The notes beneath the pieces were generated by a model. That model did no database searches. It was not told where the DNA came from and saw only the letters and a list, made by a program, of their open reading frames with translations. A DNA stretch of 64,000 bases from Mycolicibacterium baixiangningiae (GTDB lineage Bacteria > Actinomycetota > Actinomycetes > Mycobacteriales > Mycobacteriaceae): contig NZ_CP066218.1 in the NCBI RefSeq assembly GCF_016313185.1, forward strand, positions 5,518,001 through 5,582,000, given 5' to 3'. The stretch's first letter is position 1, and each line of letters begins with the position of its first letter. Both the position numbers and the translations under genes were made by a program. Positions 25,693 through 34,207 of the stretch are shown here, one piece after another.

Positions 25693-26508
25693 TTACAGCC
25701 ACCAGCGTTCGAGCACGCGCGCGACACCGTCGTCGCTGTTTCGGGTGGTGACCTCGTCGGCGGCCGACACCGCCTCCGGATGCGCATTGCCCATCGCCAC
25801 GCCGAGGCCGGCCCAGCGCAGCATCGGGATGTCGTTGGGCATGTCCCCGAAGGCCACCACGTCGCCGGCCTCCAGACCGAGGGGCACCGCGAGCTGCCGG
25901 ATACCGCTGGCCTTGCTGATGCCCGACGGCATGATCTCGATCAGCCCGTTGTTCGTCGAGTACGTGATGTCGCCCTCGACGGTGATGTGCTTGGCCAGTT
26001 CGGCGGCCATCTCGGCGCTGCTCGCCCCCGATTTGCGGATGAGCAGTTTGACCGCGGGGGCGCTCAGCAGATCGTCGAAGGACACCTCGGTGTTGTCGGG
26101 GTTGAGCCAGGCGTGCTCGTAACCGGGTGAGCTGACGAACTGCGGGGTCGCCGCGTCGTGGGCGGAGCGGCCGACCCGCTCGACGGCCAGACCTGCACCG
26201 GGGATCACCCGGCCTGCGATGTCGGCCAGTTGGCGAAGCGCGTCGATCGACAGGGTGCGGGCCGACAGGATGCGGTCGGTGGCCGAGTCGTAGATGACGG
26301 CGCCGTTGGCGCACACCGCCATCGGCGCCAGCCCGAGGCCGTCGACCACCGGCCCCACCCAGCGGGGCGGGCGCCCGGTCGCGAGCACGAAGTGCACCCC
26401 GGCGTCGACGGCGGCATGGACGGCCGCGCGTGTGCGGGGCGAGACCTTCTCGTCATCGTCGAGCAGCGTGCCGTCCACGTCGGTGGCGATCATCGCGGGC
26501 AATGTCAT
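25693..26508 (-). CDS. HAD-superfamily hydrolase, Cof type (Rv3813c type)
   Basis: Predicted sugar- or nucleotide-phosphate phosphatase of 271 aa. The N-terminal DxD nucleophile motif ATDVDGTLLDD at residues 8-18 is followed by LATGRPP (motif II), a type-IIB cap, and GDMPNDIPML (motif IV) near the C-terminus. These are diagnostic for the Cof/YidA group. The ATG at 26508 is chosen since translation further upstream would run through the acyltransferase gene. The 10-bp gap after the acyltransferase gene indicates an operon. Substrate is unknown. Confidence 0.92.
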   Translation of the reverse strand: MTLPAMIATDVDGTLLDDDEKVSPRTRAAVHAAVDAGVHFVLATGRPPRWVGPVVDGLGLAPMAVCANGAVIYDSATDRILSARTLSIDALRQLADIAGRVIPGAGLAVERVGRSAHDAATPQFVSSPGYEHAWLNPDNTEVSFDDLLSAPAVKLLIRKSGASSAEMAAELAKHITVEGDITYSTNNGLIEIMPSGISKASGIRQLAVPLGLEAGDVVAFGDMPNDIPMLRWAGLGVAMGNAHPEAVSAADEVTTRNSDDGVARVLERWWL

Positions 26509-26518
26509 ATTCGGGACG

Positions 26519-27274
26519 TCATCTCGTACGCCTGCCTTCTGCCCGCCTCCGGGCGCGCTCTGCCAGCTCCGCCTCGTCGAGTCGGCCGGCCTCCTCGAGG
26601 GTCGGTGCGCTTCCGCCCAGCCTGCGCGGTACCCAGTGCCGGCCCGCCGGCCGGGGGTAGTCCGCTTGCGCCCGGTCCAGCAGCGCACCCATCGCCTCCC
26701 GCAGCCTGGCGGTCAGTTCGACCGCAGGCCCGTCCGACGGAATCGGCGCACCTACCACCACATTGACCGGGATCTTCTTGCGGCCCAGCGCATGTGGATG
26801 GTCCTTGGTCCAGACACGGTGCGCACCCCAGACGATCAACGGCACGATCGGCACCTCGGCCTCGATCCCCATGCGCGCCGCGCCGGTCTTGAACTCCTTG
26901 AGTTCGAAGCTGCGGCTGATGGTCGCCTCGGGGTACACGCCGACGAGTTCACCGGCGCGCAGCGACGCAACGGCGACGGCGTAAGCCCCCGCGCCCGCGC
27001 GCCGGTCGACCGCGATGGTGCCGGTGTGCCTGATCAGATAGCCGACGATCGTGACCCGCTCCATCTCTGCCTTGATCATGAATCGCATGCGCCGCCCGCG
27101 GTGCTTCACCGCGAGAGCGGCGGGCAGGAAGTCGAGGTAGCCGGTGTGGTTGATGGCGACGACCGCCCCGCCGCGAGCCGGGATGTTGTCCAGTCCGTCA
27201 TAGGTGATCCGTGTCCCGGCGGCCCTGGTCACCGCCACCGCGGCAATCTCCAGCGTGCGAAAGACCGGCTCCAT
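26519..27274 (-). CDS. PlsC-type 1-acylglycerol-phosphate acyltransferase, second copy
   Basis: Predicted lysophospholipid acyltransferase (251 aa). It has the acceptor motif NHTGYLD (HX4D), the block GELVGVYPEATISR that holds the phosphate-binding EGT-like region, and VPLIVWGAHR. It starts at ATG 27274, 5 bp after the paralogue at 27280-28056, to which it is closely similar along most of its length; the two form a tandem duplication. M. tuberculosis has three such genes here (Rv3814c-Rv3816c), this window two. Which acyl chain and acceptor are used cannot be said. Confidence 0.93.
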   Translation of the reverse strand: MEPVFRTLEIAAVAVTRAAGTRITYDGLDNIPARGGAVVAINHTGYLDFLPAALAVKHRGRRMRFMIKAEMERVTIVGYLIRHTGTIAVDRRAGAGAYAVAVASLRAGELVGVYPEATISRSFELKEFKTGAARMGIEAEVPIVPLIVWGAHRVWTKDHPHALGRKKIPVNVVVGAPIPSDGPAVELTARLREAMGALLDRAQADYPRPAGRHWVPRRLGGSAPTLEEAGRLDEAELAERARRRAEGRRTR

Positions 27275-27279
27275 AGGCG

Positions 27280-28056
27280 CTACTCCAGCGCCCCGGCGGG
27301 CCCGGACCGCTCGGCGCGGCGCGCCGCCTTCTGCGCCGCTTCCTCCATGTCCATCCGGTTGGCCTCCGCCAGCGTCGGCGCCGCGCCGCCCAGCCGGTGC
27401 GGCACCCAGAACTCGCCCGGCGGGTGCGGGCCGTAGGAGTCCTGCACCCGGTCGAGCAGATGCTGCATGCGGTGGTGCAGCAGAGCCGTCAACTCCGGTG
27501 CGGGCAGCGTGGGTTCGATCGGCTCGCCGACGGCCACCGAGATCGGCACCTTCGGGCGCAGCAGCTTCTTGGGGTGTCCCTTGGTCCAGATCCGCTGCGC
27601 ACCCCACACGATGTGCGGCACGATCGGCACCTGCGCGGCGATGGCCATCCGCGCCGCCCCTGATTTGAATTCCTTGATCTCGAAGCTGCGGCTGATGGTC
27701 GCCTCCGGATACACCCCGACCAGCTCGCCGTCGGTCAGCGCCCGGCACGCCTGCTCGAACGAGGACGCACCGCTGTCGCGGTCCACCTCGATGTGGCGCA
27801 GGCTGCGCATGACCGGCCCGGTGATCTTGTGGTCGAACACTTCCTTCTTCGCCATGAAGCGGACCTTGCGGCCCAACCCCTGCCGGTAGGCCGGCAAACC
27901 GGCGAAGGTGAAGTCGAAGTAGCTGGTGTGGTTGATCGCGATGACCGCTCCCCCGGTCTTCGGCAGGTTCTCCACGCCGGTGACGGTGAACGTCAAACCC
28001 TGCAGGCGCCATGCCAGGCGCGCGATCTGGATGACTGTTCCGTATACCGGTTCCAC
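27280..28056 (-). CDS. PlsC-type 1-acylglycerol-phosphate acyltransferase, first copy
   Basis: Paralogue of the next gene (258 aa, GTG start at 28056). It shows NHTSYFD (HX4D), GELVGVYPEATISRSFE, and IVPHIVWGAQRIWTK. The C-terminal extension FWVPHRLGGAAPTLAEA is shared by both copies. Peripheral membrane enzyme, expected to acylate lysophosphatidic acid or a related lipid. The run PlsC-PlsC-HAD has gaps of 5 and 10 bp, so lipid acylation and a phosphatase step are probably co-expressed. Confidence 0.93.
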   Translation of the reverse strand: MEPVYGTVIQIARLAWRLQGLTFTVTGVENLPKTGGAVIAINHTSYFDFTFAGLPAYRQGLGRKVRFMAKKEVFDHKITGPVMRSLRHIEVDRDSGASSFEQACRALTDGELVGVYPEATISRSFEIKEFKSGAARMAIAAQVPIVPHIVWGAQRIWTKGHPKKLLRPKVPISVAVGEPIEPTLPAPELTALLHHRMQHLLDRVQDSYGPHPPGEFWVPHRLGGAAPTLAEANRMDMEEAAQKAARRAERSGPAGALE

Positions 28057-28195
28057 ACAGCCAGCGTAATGGGCCGCACCTCAGCGGCGGGGTGAGCGGT
28101 ACACCACCCGCCGCGGCAGGCCGCCCGCACCTGTCGCGCCCCTTAGACTGGACCCGCGACGTCAGGCGGGCGAAGCGGCGCGCAGGAAGGAAAAT

Positions 28196-29746
28196 GTGCA
28201 GGTCACCAGCGTTGGACACGCCGGCTTCCGGATCGACACCAAGGCGGGGAGCATCCTCTGTGATCCGTGGGTCAATCCGGCCTACTTCGCCTCGTGGTTC
28301 CCGTTCCCGGACAACACCCAGCTCGACTGGGACGCCCTCGGCGACGTCGACTACCTCTACGTCTCGCACCTGCACAAGGACCACTTCGATCCGAAGAACC
28401 TGAGTGAGCACGTCAACAAGGACGCCGTCGTGCTGCTGCCCGACTACCCGGTGCCCGACCTGCGCCGCGAACTGGAGAAACTGGGCTTCCACCGGTTCTT
28501 CGAGACCACGACCTCGGTCAAACACCGCGTCAGCGGCCCCAAGGGCGACCTCGACGTGATGATCATCGCGCTGCGGGCGCCGGCCGACGGCCCCATCGGG
28601 GACTCCGGGCTGGTGGTCGACGACGGTGAGACCGTCGCGTTCAACATGAACGACGCGCGGCCGGTCGACCTCGATGTGCTGGCCGCCGACTTCGGCCGGA
28701 TCGACGTCCACATGCTGCAGTACTCGGGTGCGATCTGGTACCCGATGGTCTACGACATGCCCGCCCGCGCCAAGGAGGCCTTCGGCACGCAGAAGCGGCA
28801 GCGTCAGATGGACCGGTGCCGCCAGTACATCGCACAGGTCGGCGCCACCTGGGTGATCCCGTCCGCCGGCCCGCCGTGCTTCCTGGACCCCGAACTGCGC
28901 GACCTCAACGACGATCACGGCGACCCGTCGAACATCTTCCCCGACCAGATGGTGTTCCTGGACCAGATGCGCAGGCACGGCCACGACGGCGGCCTGCTGA
29001 TGATCCCGGGATCGGCGGCGGATTTCACCGGGTCGCAACTGGATTCGCTGACACACCCGCTGCCCGACGACGAGGTCGAGGCCATCTTCACCACCGGCAA
29101 GGCCGACTACATCGAGGCCTTCGCGCAGCGGATGGCGCCGGTGCTGGCCGCCGAGAAGGCGTCCTGGGCGCCGCCGGCGGGCGAATCGCTGCTCGAACCG
29201 CTGCGCGACAGGTTCGAGCCGATCATGGTGCAGAGCGATCAGATCTGCGACGGCATCGGATATCCCGTCGAACTGCGCATCGGTCCGGAGACGATTGTCG
29301 TCGACTTCCCGAAACGTGTTGTGCGTGAACCTATTCCCGACGAGAAGTTCCGCTACGGGTTCGAGATCCCGCCGGAACTGGTGCGCACGGTGCTGCGCGA
29401 CGGCGAACCGGACTGGGTGAACACCATCTTCCTGTCCACCCGGTTCCGCGCGTGGCGGGTCGGTGGCTACAACGAGTACCTGTACACATTCTTCAAATGC
29501 CTGACCGACGAACGCGTCGCGTACGCCGACGGCTGGTTCGCCGAAGCGCACGACGATTCGGCGTCGATCACCATGGGCGGATACGATTTCCAGCGGCGCT
29601 GCCCCCACCTCAAGGCCGACCTCTCGAAGTTCGGTGTCGTCGAAGGCAACACGCTGACCTGCAATCTGCACGGCTGGCAGTGGAATCTGGAGAGCGGCCG
29701 CTGCCTGACGACCAAGGGTCACGAGCTGCGGACCGGACCGTCGTGA
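28196..29746 (+). CDS. Metallo-beta-lactamase-fold protein with C-terminal Rieske [2Fe-2S] domain (Rv3818 type)
   Basis: A 516-aa fusion. The N half is an MBL-fold hydrolase with SHLHKDHFD at residues 57-65 and an early GHAGF metal-binding start. The C-terminus is a Rieske domain with C469-P-H471 and C489-xx-H492 (CPH and CNLHGW). Related enzymes of the CMP-sialate hydroxylase-like group combine the same two folds. A redox-linked hydrolase or oxygenase of a lipid or sugar is conceivable, but no substrate is known. The GTG at 28196 follows AAGGAAAAT. The next gene overlaps its stop by 4 bp (GTGA), so the two products probably work together. Confidence 0.93.
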   Translation: MQVTSVGHAGFRIDTKAGSILCDPWVNPAYFASWFPFPDNTQLDWDALGDVDYLYVSHLHKDHFDPKNLSEHVNKDAVVLLPDYPVPDLRRELEKLGFHRFFETTTSVKHRVSGPKGDLDVMIIALRAPADGPIGDSGLVVDDGETVAFNMNDARPVDLDVLAADFGRIDVHMLQYSGAIWYPMVYDMPARAKEAFGTQKRQRQMDRCRQYIAQVGATWVIPSAGPPCFLDPELRDLNDDHGDPSNIFPDQMVFLDQMRRHGHDGGLLMIPGSAADFTGSQLDSLTHPLPDDEVEAIFTTGKADYIEAFAQRMAPVLAAEKASWAPPAGESLLEPLRDRFEPIMVQSDQICDGIGYPVELRIGPETIVVDFPKRVVREPIPDEKFRYGFEIPPELVRTVLRDGEPDWVNTIFLSTRFRAWRVGGYNEYLYTFFKCLTDERVAYADGWFAEAHDDSASITMGGYDFQRRCPHLKADLSKFGVVEGNTLTCNLHGWQWNLESGRCLTTKGHELRTGPS

Positions 29747-30075
29747 CCGCACCGCGCCAGTACTACGACGACGGGCTGATCCAGCTCGACAAGTATGCGA
29801 TCACGTTGCGGCGCTATCACTTTCCGTCGGGCACCTCGAAGGTCATCCCGCTTCGGCAGGTCCGTGGGTACACCACGACGCCGCTGAACCTCATGCACCG
29901 CTACCGCTTGTGGGGCAGTTCGGATCTGCGGCGGTGGTTACCGCTCGACGTCCGGCGCCCGCTCAAGTCGACACTGGTCACCCTCGAGGTCACCGACAAC
30001 CGGTGGCGGCCGGCGTTCACTCCGGCCGACCCCGCTCAGTTCACCACGATGCTCGACGAACTGCTCGACCGCTGA
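29743..30075 (+). CDS. Conserved small protein coupled to the MBL-Rieske gene (Rv3819 type)
   Basis: A 110-aa protein without signal peptide, starting at the GTG that overlaps the stop of the MBL-Rieske gene. It contains YYDDGLIQLDKYAITLRRY and looks like a small beta-rich domain with a conserved basic middle (SSDLRRWLPLDVRRP). The length matches M. tuberculosis Rv3819. Function unknown; coupling suggests a partner or chaperone of the MBL-Rieske protein. Its 3' end overlaps the convergent gene by 40 bp. Confidence 0.85.
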   Translation: MTAPRQYYDDGLIQLDKYAITLRRYHFPSGTSKVIPLRQVRGYTTTPLNLMHRYRLWGSSDLRRWLPLDVRRPLKSTLVTLEVTDNRWRPAFTPADPAQFTTMLDELLDR

Positions 30076-30638
30076 CTCCGGACGCGTCCGGCGATCTTGC
30101 GGACCCCGCGGACACCCAGCAGCGCCGACGCCACCCACGGACCTGCCACGATGATCGGGTCCATCCAGATATGGTTGCGGTCAACACGTTTCGTGTTCGT
30201 GCGGGCCGCCAGCCCGTTGTGGGTGAACTCGGCCTTGACCCCCGTCTCGGTGAACGGGTTGTCCGGATGCAGGCTCGCGAACGACTGCAGGTGATGCTCG
30301 ACGGCGTCCACCCGGTCGGCGAGGAGCAGCAGCAGCCAGTGCGCGGCCTTGGCCTCACTGTGTTTGGCATAGGAGTACTTGCGGATCGCCCCCGACAGGC
30401 CCCGCGGCGGGGCCGACGTGCCGAACACCGGGGTGAGCATTCCGTGTTCGATCGAGCGCTCCCGCGGCCACTTCTGCGGCTGCCGTTCAGGGAACTCCCA
30501 GTGCGCGCCGGTCTCGAGGAACTTCAACTTGGGCACCGACGGCCGGTCGGCGGGGTCGAGATCGGCACCCCAGCCGGGGATGCGGGCGCGCAGTTCGTCG
30601 GACGACGGGACGGGTGGATGGTCTGCGGTGTAGGTCAT
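30036..30638 (-). CDS. Conserved hypothetical protein next to the zinc ADH
   Basis: Protein of 200 aa with no family I can name. It is hydrophilic, with the pattern KFLETGAHWEFPERQPQKW, a His-rich helix (EAKAAHWLLLLLADRVDAVEHH) split here for length, and one hydrophobic stretch near the C-terminus (PIIVAGPWVASALLGV) that could anchor it. The C-terminus is a Ser run. The ATG at 30638 lies 8 bp after the ADH stop, so it is probably translated from the ADH message. Its 3' end overlaps Rv3819-type gene tail to tail by 40 bp. Confidence 0.75.
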   Translation of the reverse strand: MTYTADHPPVPSSDELRARIPGWGADLDPADRPSVPKLKFLETGAHWEFPERQPQKWPRERSIEHGMLTPVFGTSAPPRGLSGAIRKYSYAKHSEAKAAHWLLLLLADRVDAVEHHLQSFASLHPDNPFTETGVKAEFTHNGLAARTNTKRVDRNHIWMDPIIVAGPWVASALLGVRGVRKIAGRVRSQRSSSSSSIVVN

Positions 30639-30646
30639 GTCAGTCC

Positions 30647-31795
30647 TCACGCTGCGCTGGGCACGATGATGGGCTTGATGCAGTTGTCGAGCTTGGCGGA
30701 GAAGATGTGGTATCCCTCCGCGATGTGCTCGAGCGGAATCCGGTGCGTCACAATCTCACTCGGCTTGAGGTAGCCGTTCTCGATGTGGGAGAACAACCGC
30801 GGCCACTGCCGTTTGGCGGGACACTGGTTCATCCGCAGGGTCAGCCCTTTGTTCATCGCGTCGCCGAACTTGACCGCGCTGAACATCGGCCCGTAGGCAC
30901 CCATCACCGAAATGGTCCCGCCCTTGCGCACCGAGTCGATCGCCCAGTTCAACGCGATGGGTGAGCCGCCCTGCAGTTTGAGTTTCGCCGACGTCACGTG
31001 CTGTACGAAGTTGCCGTCTGCCTCCGCACCCACCGCGTCGATGACGACGTCGGCGCCGAGATGGCCGGTGGCCTTCTTCATCTCGACGACGATGTCGTCG
31101 TACTCGGCGAAGTTGTAGGTCTCGGCGTGCGCGAAGGAACGGGCCTTCTCCAGCCGGTACTCCAGATGGTCGATGACGATGACCCGGCCGGCGCCCATCA
31201 GCCACGCGGACTGGGCGGCGAACAGGCCCACCGGGCCCGCTCCGAACACCGCGACCACGTCACCCTCGACGATGTCGCCGAGTTGCGCGCCGAAGTACCC
31301 CGTCGCCAGCGCGTCGGTGCACATCAGCGCATCCTCGTCGGAGATGGTGTCCGGGATCAGCGAAGGGCCCACATCGGCGAACGGCACGCGGACGAATTCC
31401 GCCTGTCCGCCGTCGTATCCGCCGCAGGTGTGCGAGTAGCCGTAGATGCCGCCGACCGCCGTCGCGTTCGGATTCACGTTGTGGCAGTTGGAGTACAAGC
31501 CGCGCGCACAGAAGTAGCACGATCCGCAGTAGATGTTGAACGGCACCATCACCCGGTCGCCGGGTTTGAGGTTCTGTACCGAGGGGCCGACTTCGTGGAC
31601 CACACCGATGAATTCGTGCCCGAACGTCATCCCGACCCGGGTGTCGGGCATCATGCCGTGGTAGAGGTGCAGATCCGAACCGCAGATCGCGGCGAGCTCC
31701 ACCCGCACGATCGCATCGTTGGGATGCTCGATGACGGGCGGCGGCTTCTCCTCGACTCGAATCTTGTAGGGACCCCGGTAGACCATGGCACGCAT
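30647..31795 (-). CDS. Zinc-dependent alcohol dehydrogenase (MDR superfamily)
   Basis: NAD(P)-dependent dehydrogenase of about 382 aa. The catalytic zinc site is CGSDLHLYH and GHEFIGVVHEVG; the structural zinc site has CGSCYFCARGLYSNC. The Rossmann fold has FGAGPVGLFAAQ. It resembles the formaldehyde dehydrogenase-like group that keeps both zinc sites. The ATG at 31795 (MRAMVYRG) matches the usual start of the fold; the upstream open frame overlaps the DUF5718 gene and is rejected. Substrate cannot be assigned. Confidence 0.92.
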   Translation of the reverse strand: MRAMVYRGPYKIRVEEKPPPVIEHPNDAIVRVELAAICGSDLHLYHGMMPDTRVGMTFGHEFIGVVHEVGPSVQNLKPGDRVMVPFNIYCGSCYFCARGLYSNCHNVNPNATAVGGIYGYSHTCGGYDGGQAEFVRVPFADVGPSLIPDTISDEDALMCTDALATGYFGAQLGDIVEGDVVAVFGAGPVGLFAAQSAWLMGAGRVIVIDHLEYRLEKARSFAHAETYNFAEYDDIVVEMKKATGHLGADVVIDAVGAEADGNFVQHVTSAKLKLQGGSPIALNWAIDSVRKGGTISVMGAYGPMFSAVKFGDAMNKGLTLRMNQCPAKRQWPRLFSHIENGYLKPSEIVTHRIPLEHIAEGYHIFSAKLDNCIKPIIVPSAA

Positions 31796-31835
31796 GACCG
31801 TGCCCATACCCAGCCGCGGTACGTCGAAACGCGGG

Positions 31836-32642
31836 TTAGCGGGTGACGACGGTCTGCCGCAGTTCGGAGGCGTCATCGGACTCGGTGTCGTAGACCCGCA
31901 CGATGGCCTCGTCGCCGGGCTGCAGGAACGTCGACTCCCCCAGTTCGGTGTAGCGCGTCGCCCCGATTCCGATCAGCACGTGCTCAGGGTGCCCTGCGGC
32001 GACCATCAGCGCGCCGACATCCTCGAGCGGGGTGTCGGGCGAACCCTTCTGGTGGGCCAGGCGTTCGGTCACCCAGTCCAGCAGGACCTCGCCGTAGTAC
32101 GAGTAGCCGAGCAGCGGGCTGTCCATGCCGTAGGCATGCTCCTGGCCGTCGCGGTCGCGAAGGAAGCACACCAGCCGCAGCGTCGCGGTCGGTCCGTCCG
32201 GTGTCAGGTCGGAGATCCCGAAGAACTGCGCGGCCACCCCTTTGGAGTGTGCGCCCCAGTTCTTCTTGTGGCTGATCTTGGCGGCCCCTGGTCGGCGGAT
32301 CGAGCAGTCGTTGAACGCGCCGAGCGCGAACGGGTCGAGCCGGACGACGGTGTCACCGTCCCACACCACCCGGCACGCCAGCCCGACCTCGGGTTCGATC
32401 TGCAGATTCAACGGCTCGTCGCTGTCGGGCAACACGATCCGATCGTGCGACAGCGGGAACTCGCCCAGCAGTCCGTCGACGCCGGGTGCGTACCACGGGA
32501 AGATCCCCTTGGGCGCTGCTCCTTCGGAGCTGACGTTGACGAAATCGGCTGCCTCACCCGCCTGTTCGAGGTGTCCGGCGAAGTTGCCCGCGACGCCGAA
32601 CCCGAACCACGAGCGCATGTCGTCCAGCGCGAGATCGATCAC
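31836..32642 (-). CDS. DUF5718 family protein
   Basis: Protein of 268 aa beginning at a GTG that overlaps the serS stop as GTGA. It opens with [20 protein letters not shown] and has acidic and aromatic blocks ([25 protein letters not shown]). It resembles DUF5718, a family with a distant look of fumarylacetoacetate-hydrolase folds (acid/metal-binding residues QIEPEVGL). Function is unknown. The longer frame seen upstream is only the complement of serS. Confidence 0.85.
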   Translation of the reverse strand: MIDLALDDMRSWFGFGVAGNFAGHLEQAGEAADFVNVSSEGAAPKGIFPWYAPGVDGLLGEFPLSHDRIVLPDSDEPLNLQIEPEVGLACRVVWDGDTVVRLDPFALGAFNDCSIRRPGAAKISHKKNWGAHSKGVAAQFFGISDLTPDGPTATLRLVCFLRDRDGQEHAYGMDSPLLGYSYYGEVLLDWVTERLAHQKGSPDTPLEDVGALMVAAGHPEHVLIGIGATRYTELGESTFLQPGDEAIVRVYDTESDDASELRQTVVTR

Positions 32643-33892
32643 GGTTCGAGCACCTCGGTCCCGACGAACGGCACCAGGGCCGCGGGCACCCGCACGCTGC
32701 CGTCGGGCTGCTGGTGATTCTCCAGAATCGCGACCATCCAGCGGGTGGTGGCCAGCGTGCCGTTGAGGGTGGCGGCGATCTGTGGTTTGCCGTTCTCGTC
32801 GCGGTAGCGGGTGGACAGCCGCCGGGCCTGGAACGTCGTGCAGTTCGATGTGGAGGTCAGCTCGCGGTAGGTCTGCTGCGTCGGCACCCACGCCTCGCAG
32901 TCGAACTTGCGGGCCGCCGACGAACCGAGATCGCCCGCGGCGACGTCGATCACGCGGTAGGGCACCTCGATCTGGGCGAGCATCTCGCGCTGCCAGCCGA
33001 GCAGGCGCTCGTGTTCGGCCTCGGCGTCGTCGGGCTTGCAGTAGATGAAGCCCTCGACCTTGTCGAACTGGTGCACGCGGATGATGCCGCGGGTGTCCTT
33101 GCCGTAGCTGCCGGCCTCCCTGCGGAAACACGTCGACCACCCGGCGTAGCGGCGCGGGCCCGCGGACAGGTCCAGGATCTCGTCGGAGTGGTAGCCGGCC
33201 AGCGGCACCTCCGAGGTGCCGACCAGGTACATGTCGTCGGATTCCAGGCGGTACACCTCGTCGGCGTGTGCGCCGAGGAAGCCGGTGCCCGCCATCACCT
33301 CGGGGCGGACCAGCACCGGCGGGATGACGAGGGTGAACCCGTTGTCGGTGGCCAGCCGCACCGCGAGCTGCATGAGACCCAATTGCAGTAGTGCGCCCCG
33401 GCCGGTCAGGAAGTAGAAGCGCGAGCCGGCGACCTTCGCACCGCGTTCCATGTCGATCAGCCCGAGCGACTCACCGAGTTCGAGGTGGTCCTTCGGAGCG
33501 TCGATCGTCGGTGGCTCGCCGACGACGTCGAGCACCGCGAAGCAGTCCTCGCCGCCGGCCGGCACCCCGTCGATGACGACGTTTGAGATCGCCATGTGCG
33601 CGGCGGTGAAGGTGCGTTCGGCGTCGCCCTGGGCGGCCTCGGCGGCCCTGACCTGCTCGGCGAGGTCTTTCGCCTGGGCCAGCAGCGCGGGCCGCTCCTC
33701 CGGCGAGGCCTTGCCGACCTTCTTACTGGCCGCCTTCTGTTCGGCCCGCAGATTGTCGGCGGCCGACACCGCGGCACGCCGCGCCGTGTCCGCCTCGAGC
33801 AGGGCGTCGACGAGCGCGGGATCCTCACCGCGGGCCCGTTGGGAGGTGCGCACGGCGTCGGGGTTCTCGCGCAGCAGTTTGAGGTCGATCAC
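32639..33892 (-). CDS. serS: Seryl-tRNA synthetase
   Basis: Charges tRNA-Ser. The 417 aa (M. tuberculosis 419) have the N-terminal long coiled-coil arm (about residues 30-100, rich in A, E, K, R) and the class II core, with motif 2 in [12 protein letters not shown] and motif 3 in [15 protein letters not shown]. The start is GTG at 33892. It is co-transcribed with the DUF5718 gene, which overlaps its stop. Confidence 0.98.
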   Translation of the reverse strand: MIDLKLLRENPDAVRTSQRARGEDPALVDALLEADTARRAAVSAADNLRAEQKAASKKVGKASPEERPALLAQAKDLAEQVRAAEAAQGDAERTFTAAHMAISNVVIDGVPAGGEDCFAVLDVVGEPPTIDAPKDHLELGESLGLIDMERGAKVAGSRFYFLTGRGALLQLGLMQLAVRLATDNGFTLVIPPVLVRPEVMAGTGFLGAHADEVYRLESDDMYLVGTSEVPLAGYHSDEILDLSAGPRRYAGWSTCFRREAGSYGKDTRGIIRVHQFDKVEGFIYCKPDDAEAEHERLLGWQREMLAQIEVPYRVIDVAAGDLGSSAARKFDCEAWVPTQQTYRELTSTSNCTTFQARRLSTRYRDENGKPQIAATLNGTLATTRWMVAILENHQQPDGSVRVPAALVPFVGTEVLEP

Positions 33893-33902
33893 GGCCGCAA
33901 CC

Positions 33903-34100
33903 CTACTTTTGTCCGGCCGCTCCGAACATTTCGAGGTAGCCGGTCTGGCCGAACACCCGGGCGGCCTCGATCGCATTCGGTGTGCCGGCCCCCGGATCGG
34001 CGCCCGCCTCGAGCAACCCGCGCACCACGTCGTCCTGCCCCTTGAACACCGCACCGGCGAGCGGGGTCTGCCTGGTCGTTGGCGTCATCCAGAGCGTCAT
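33903..34100 (-). pseudogene. Ankyrin-repeat gene remnant
   Basis: The C-terminal repeat of a small ankyrin protein is clear: [20 protein letters not shown] followed by [10 protein letters not shown] and a closing helix ending FGAAGQK. Complete relatives I recall in actinobacteria are about 130 aa with three to four repeats. Here the reading frame loses all similarity upstream of about 34065, no ribosome site precedes the ATG codons, and only 107 bp separate it from the divergent Rv3835-type gene. I read it as a truncated remnant that ends at a deletion, although a 65-aa product from ATG 34100 cannot be excluded. Confidence 0.65.
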
Positions 34101-34162
34101 CCGGGCCGGTCACACCCTCGAATTCTGCGCGTGGGGCCAGCCGGGCGGCACGACCACATAAC

Positions 34163-34207
34163 GTTACAACTGCATCACTTGTCACAGCACCTGACACGCC
34201 TGTCACA
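34163..34207 (+). promoter_or_regulatory. GTCAC-type repeats directly upstream of the Rv3835-type gene (MtrA-like)
   Basis: GTTAC at 34163, GTCAC at 34181 (18 bp on), GACAC at 34193 and GTCAC at 34202 (9 bp on). The box at 34181 reads GTCACAGCA, close to the GTCACAGCG nonamer I recall for MtrA. The last box abuts the ATG at 34208, so binding would block transcription or translation start. Confidence 0.45.

Noticed and set aside
26519..29752. One giant minus-strand frame across acyltransferase, intergenic and MBL-Rieske region
   Set aside because: Only its C-terminal 251 codons (from 27274) match a family; the rest is the complement of other genes.
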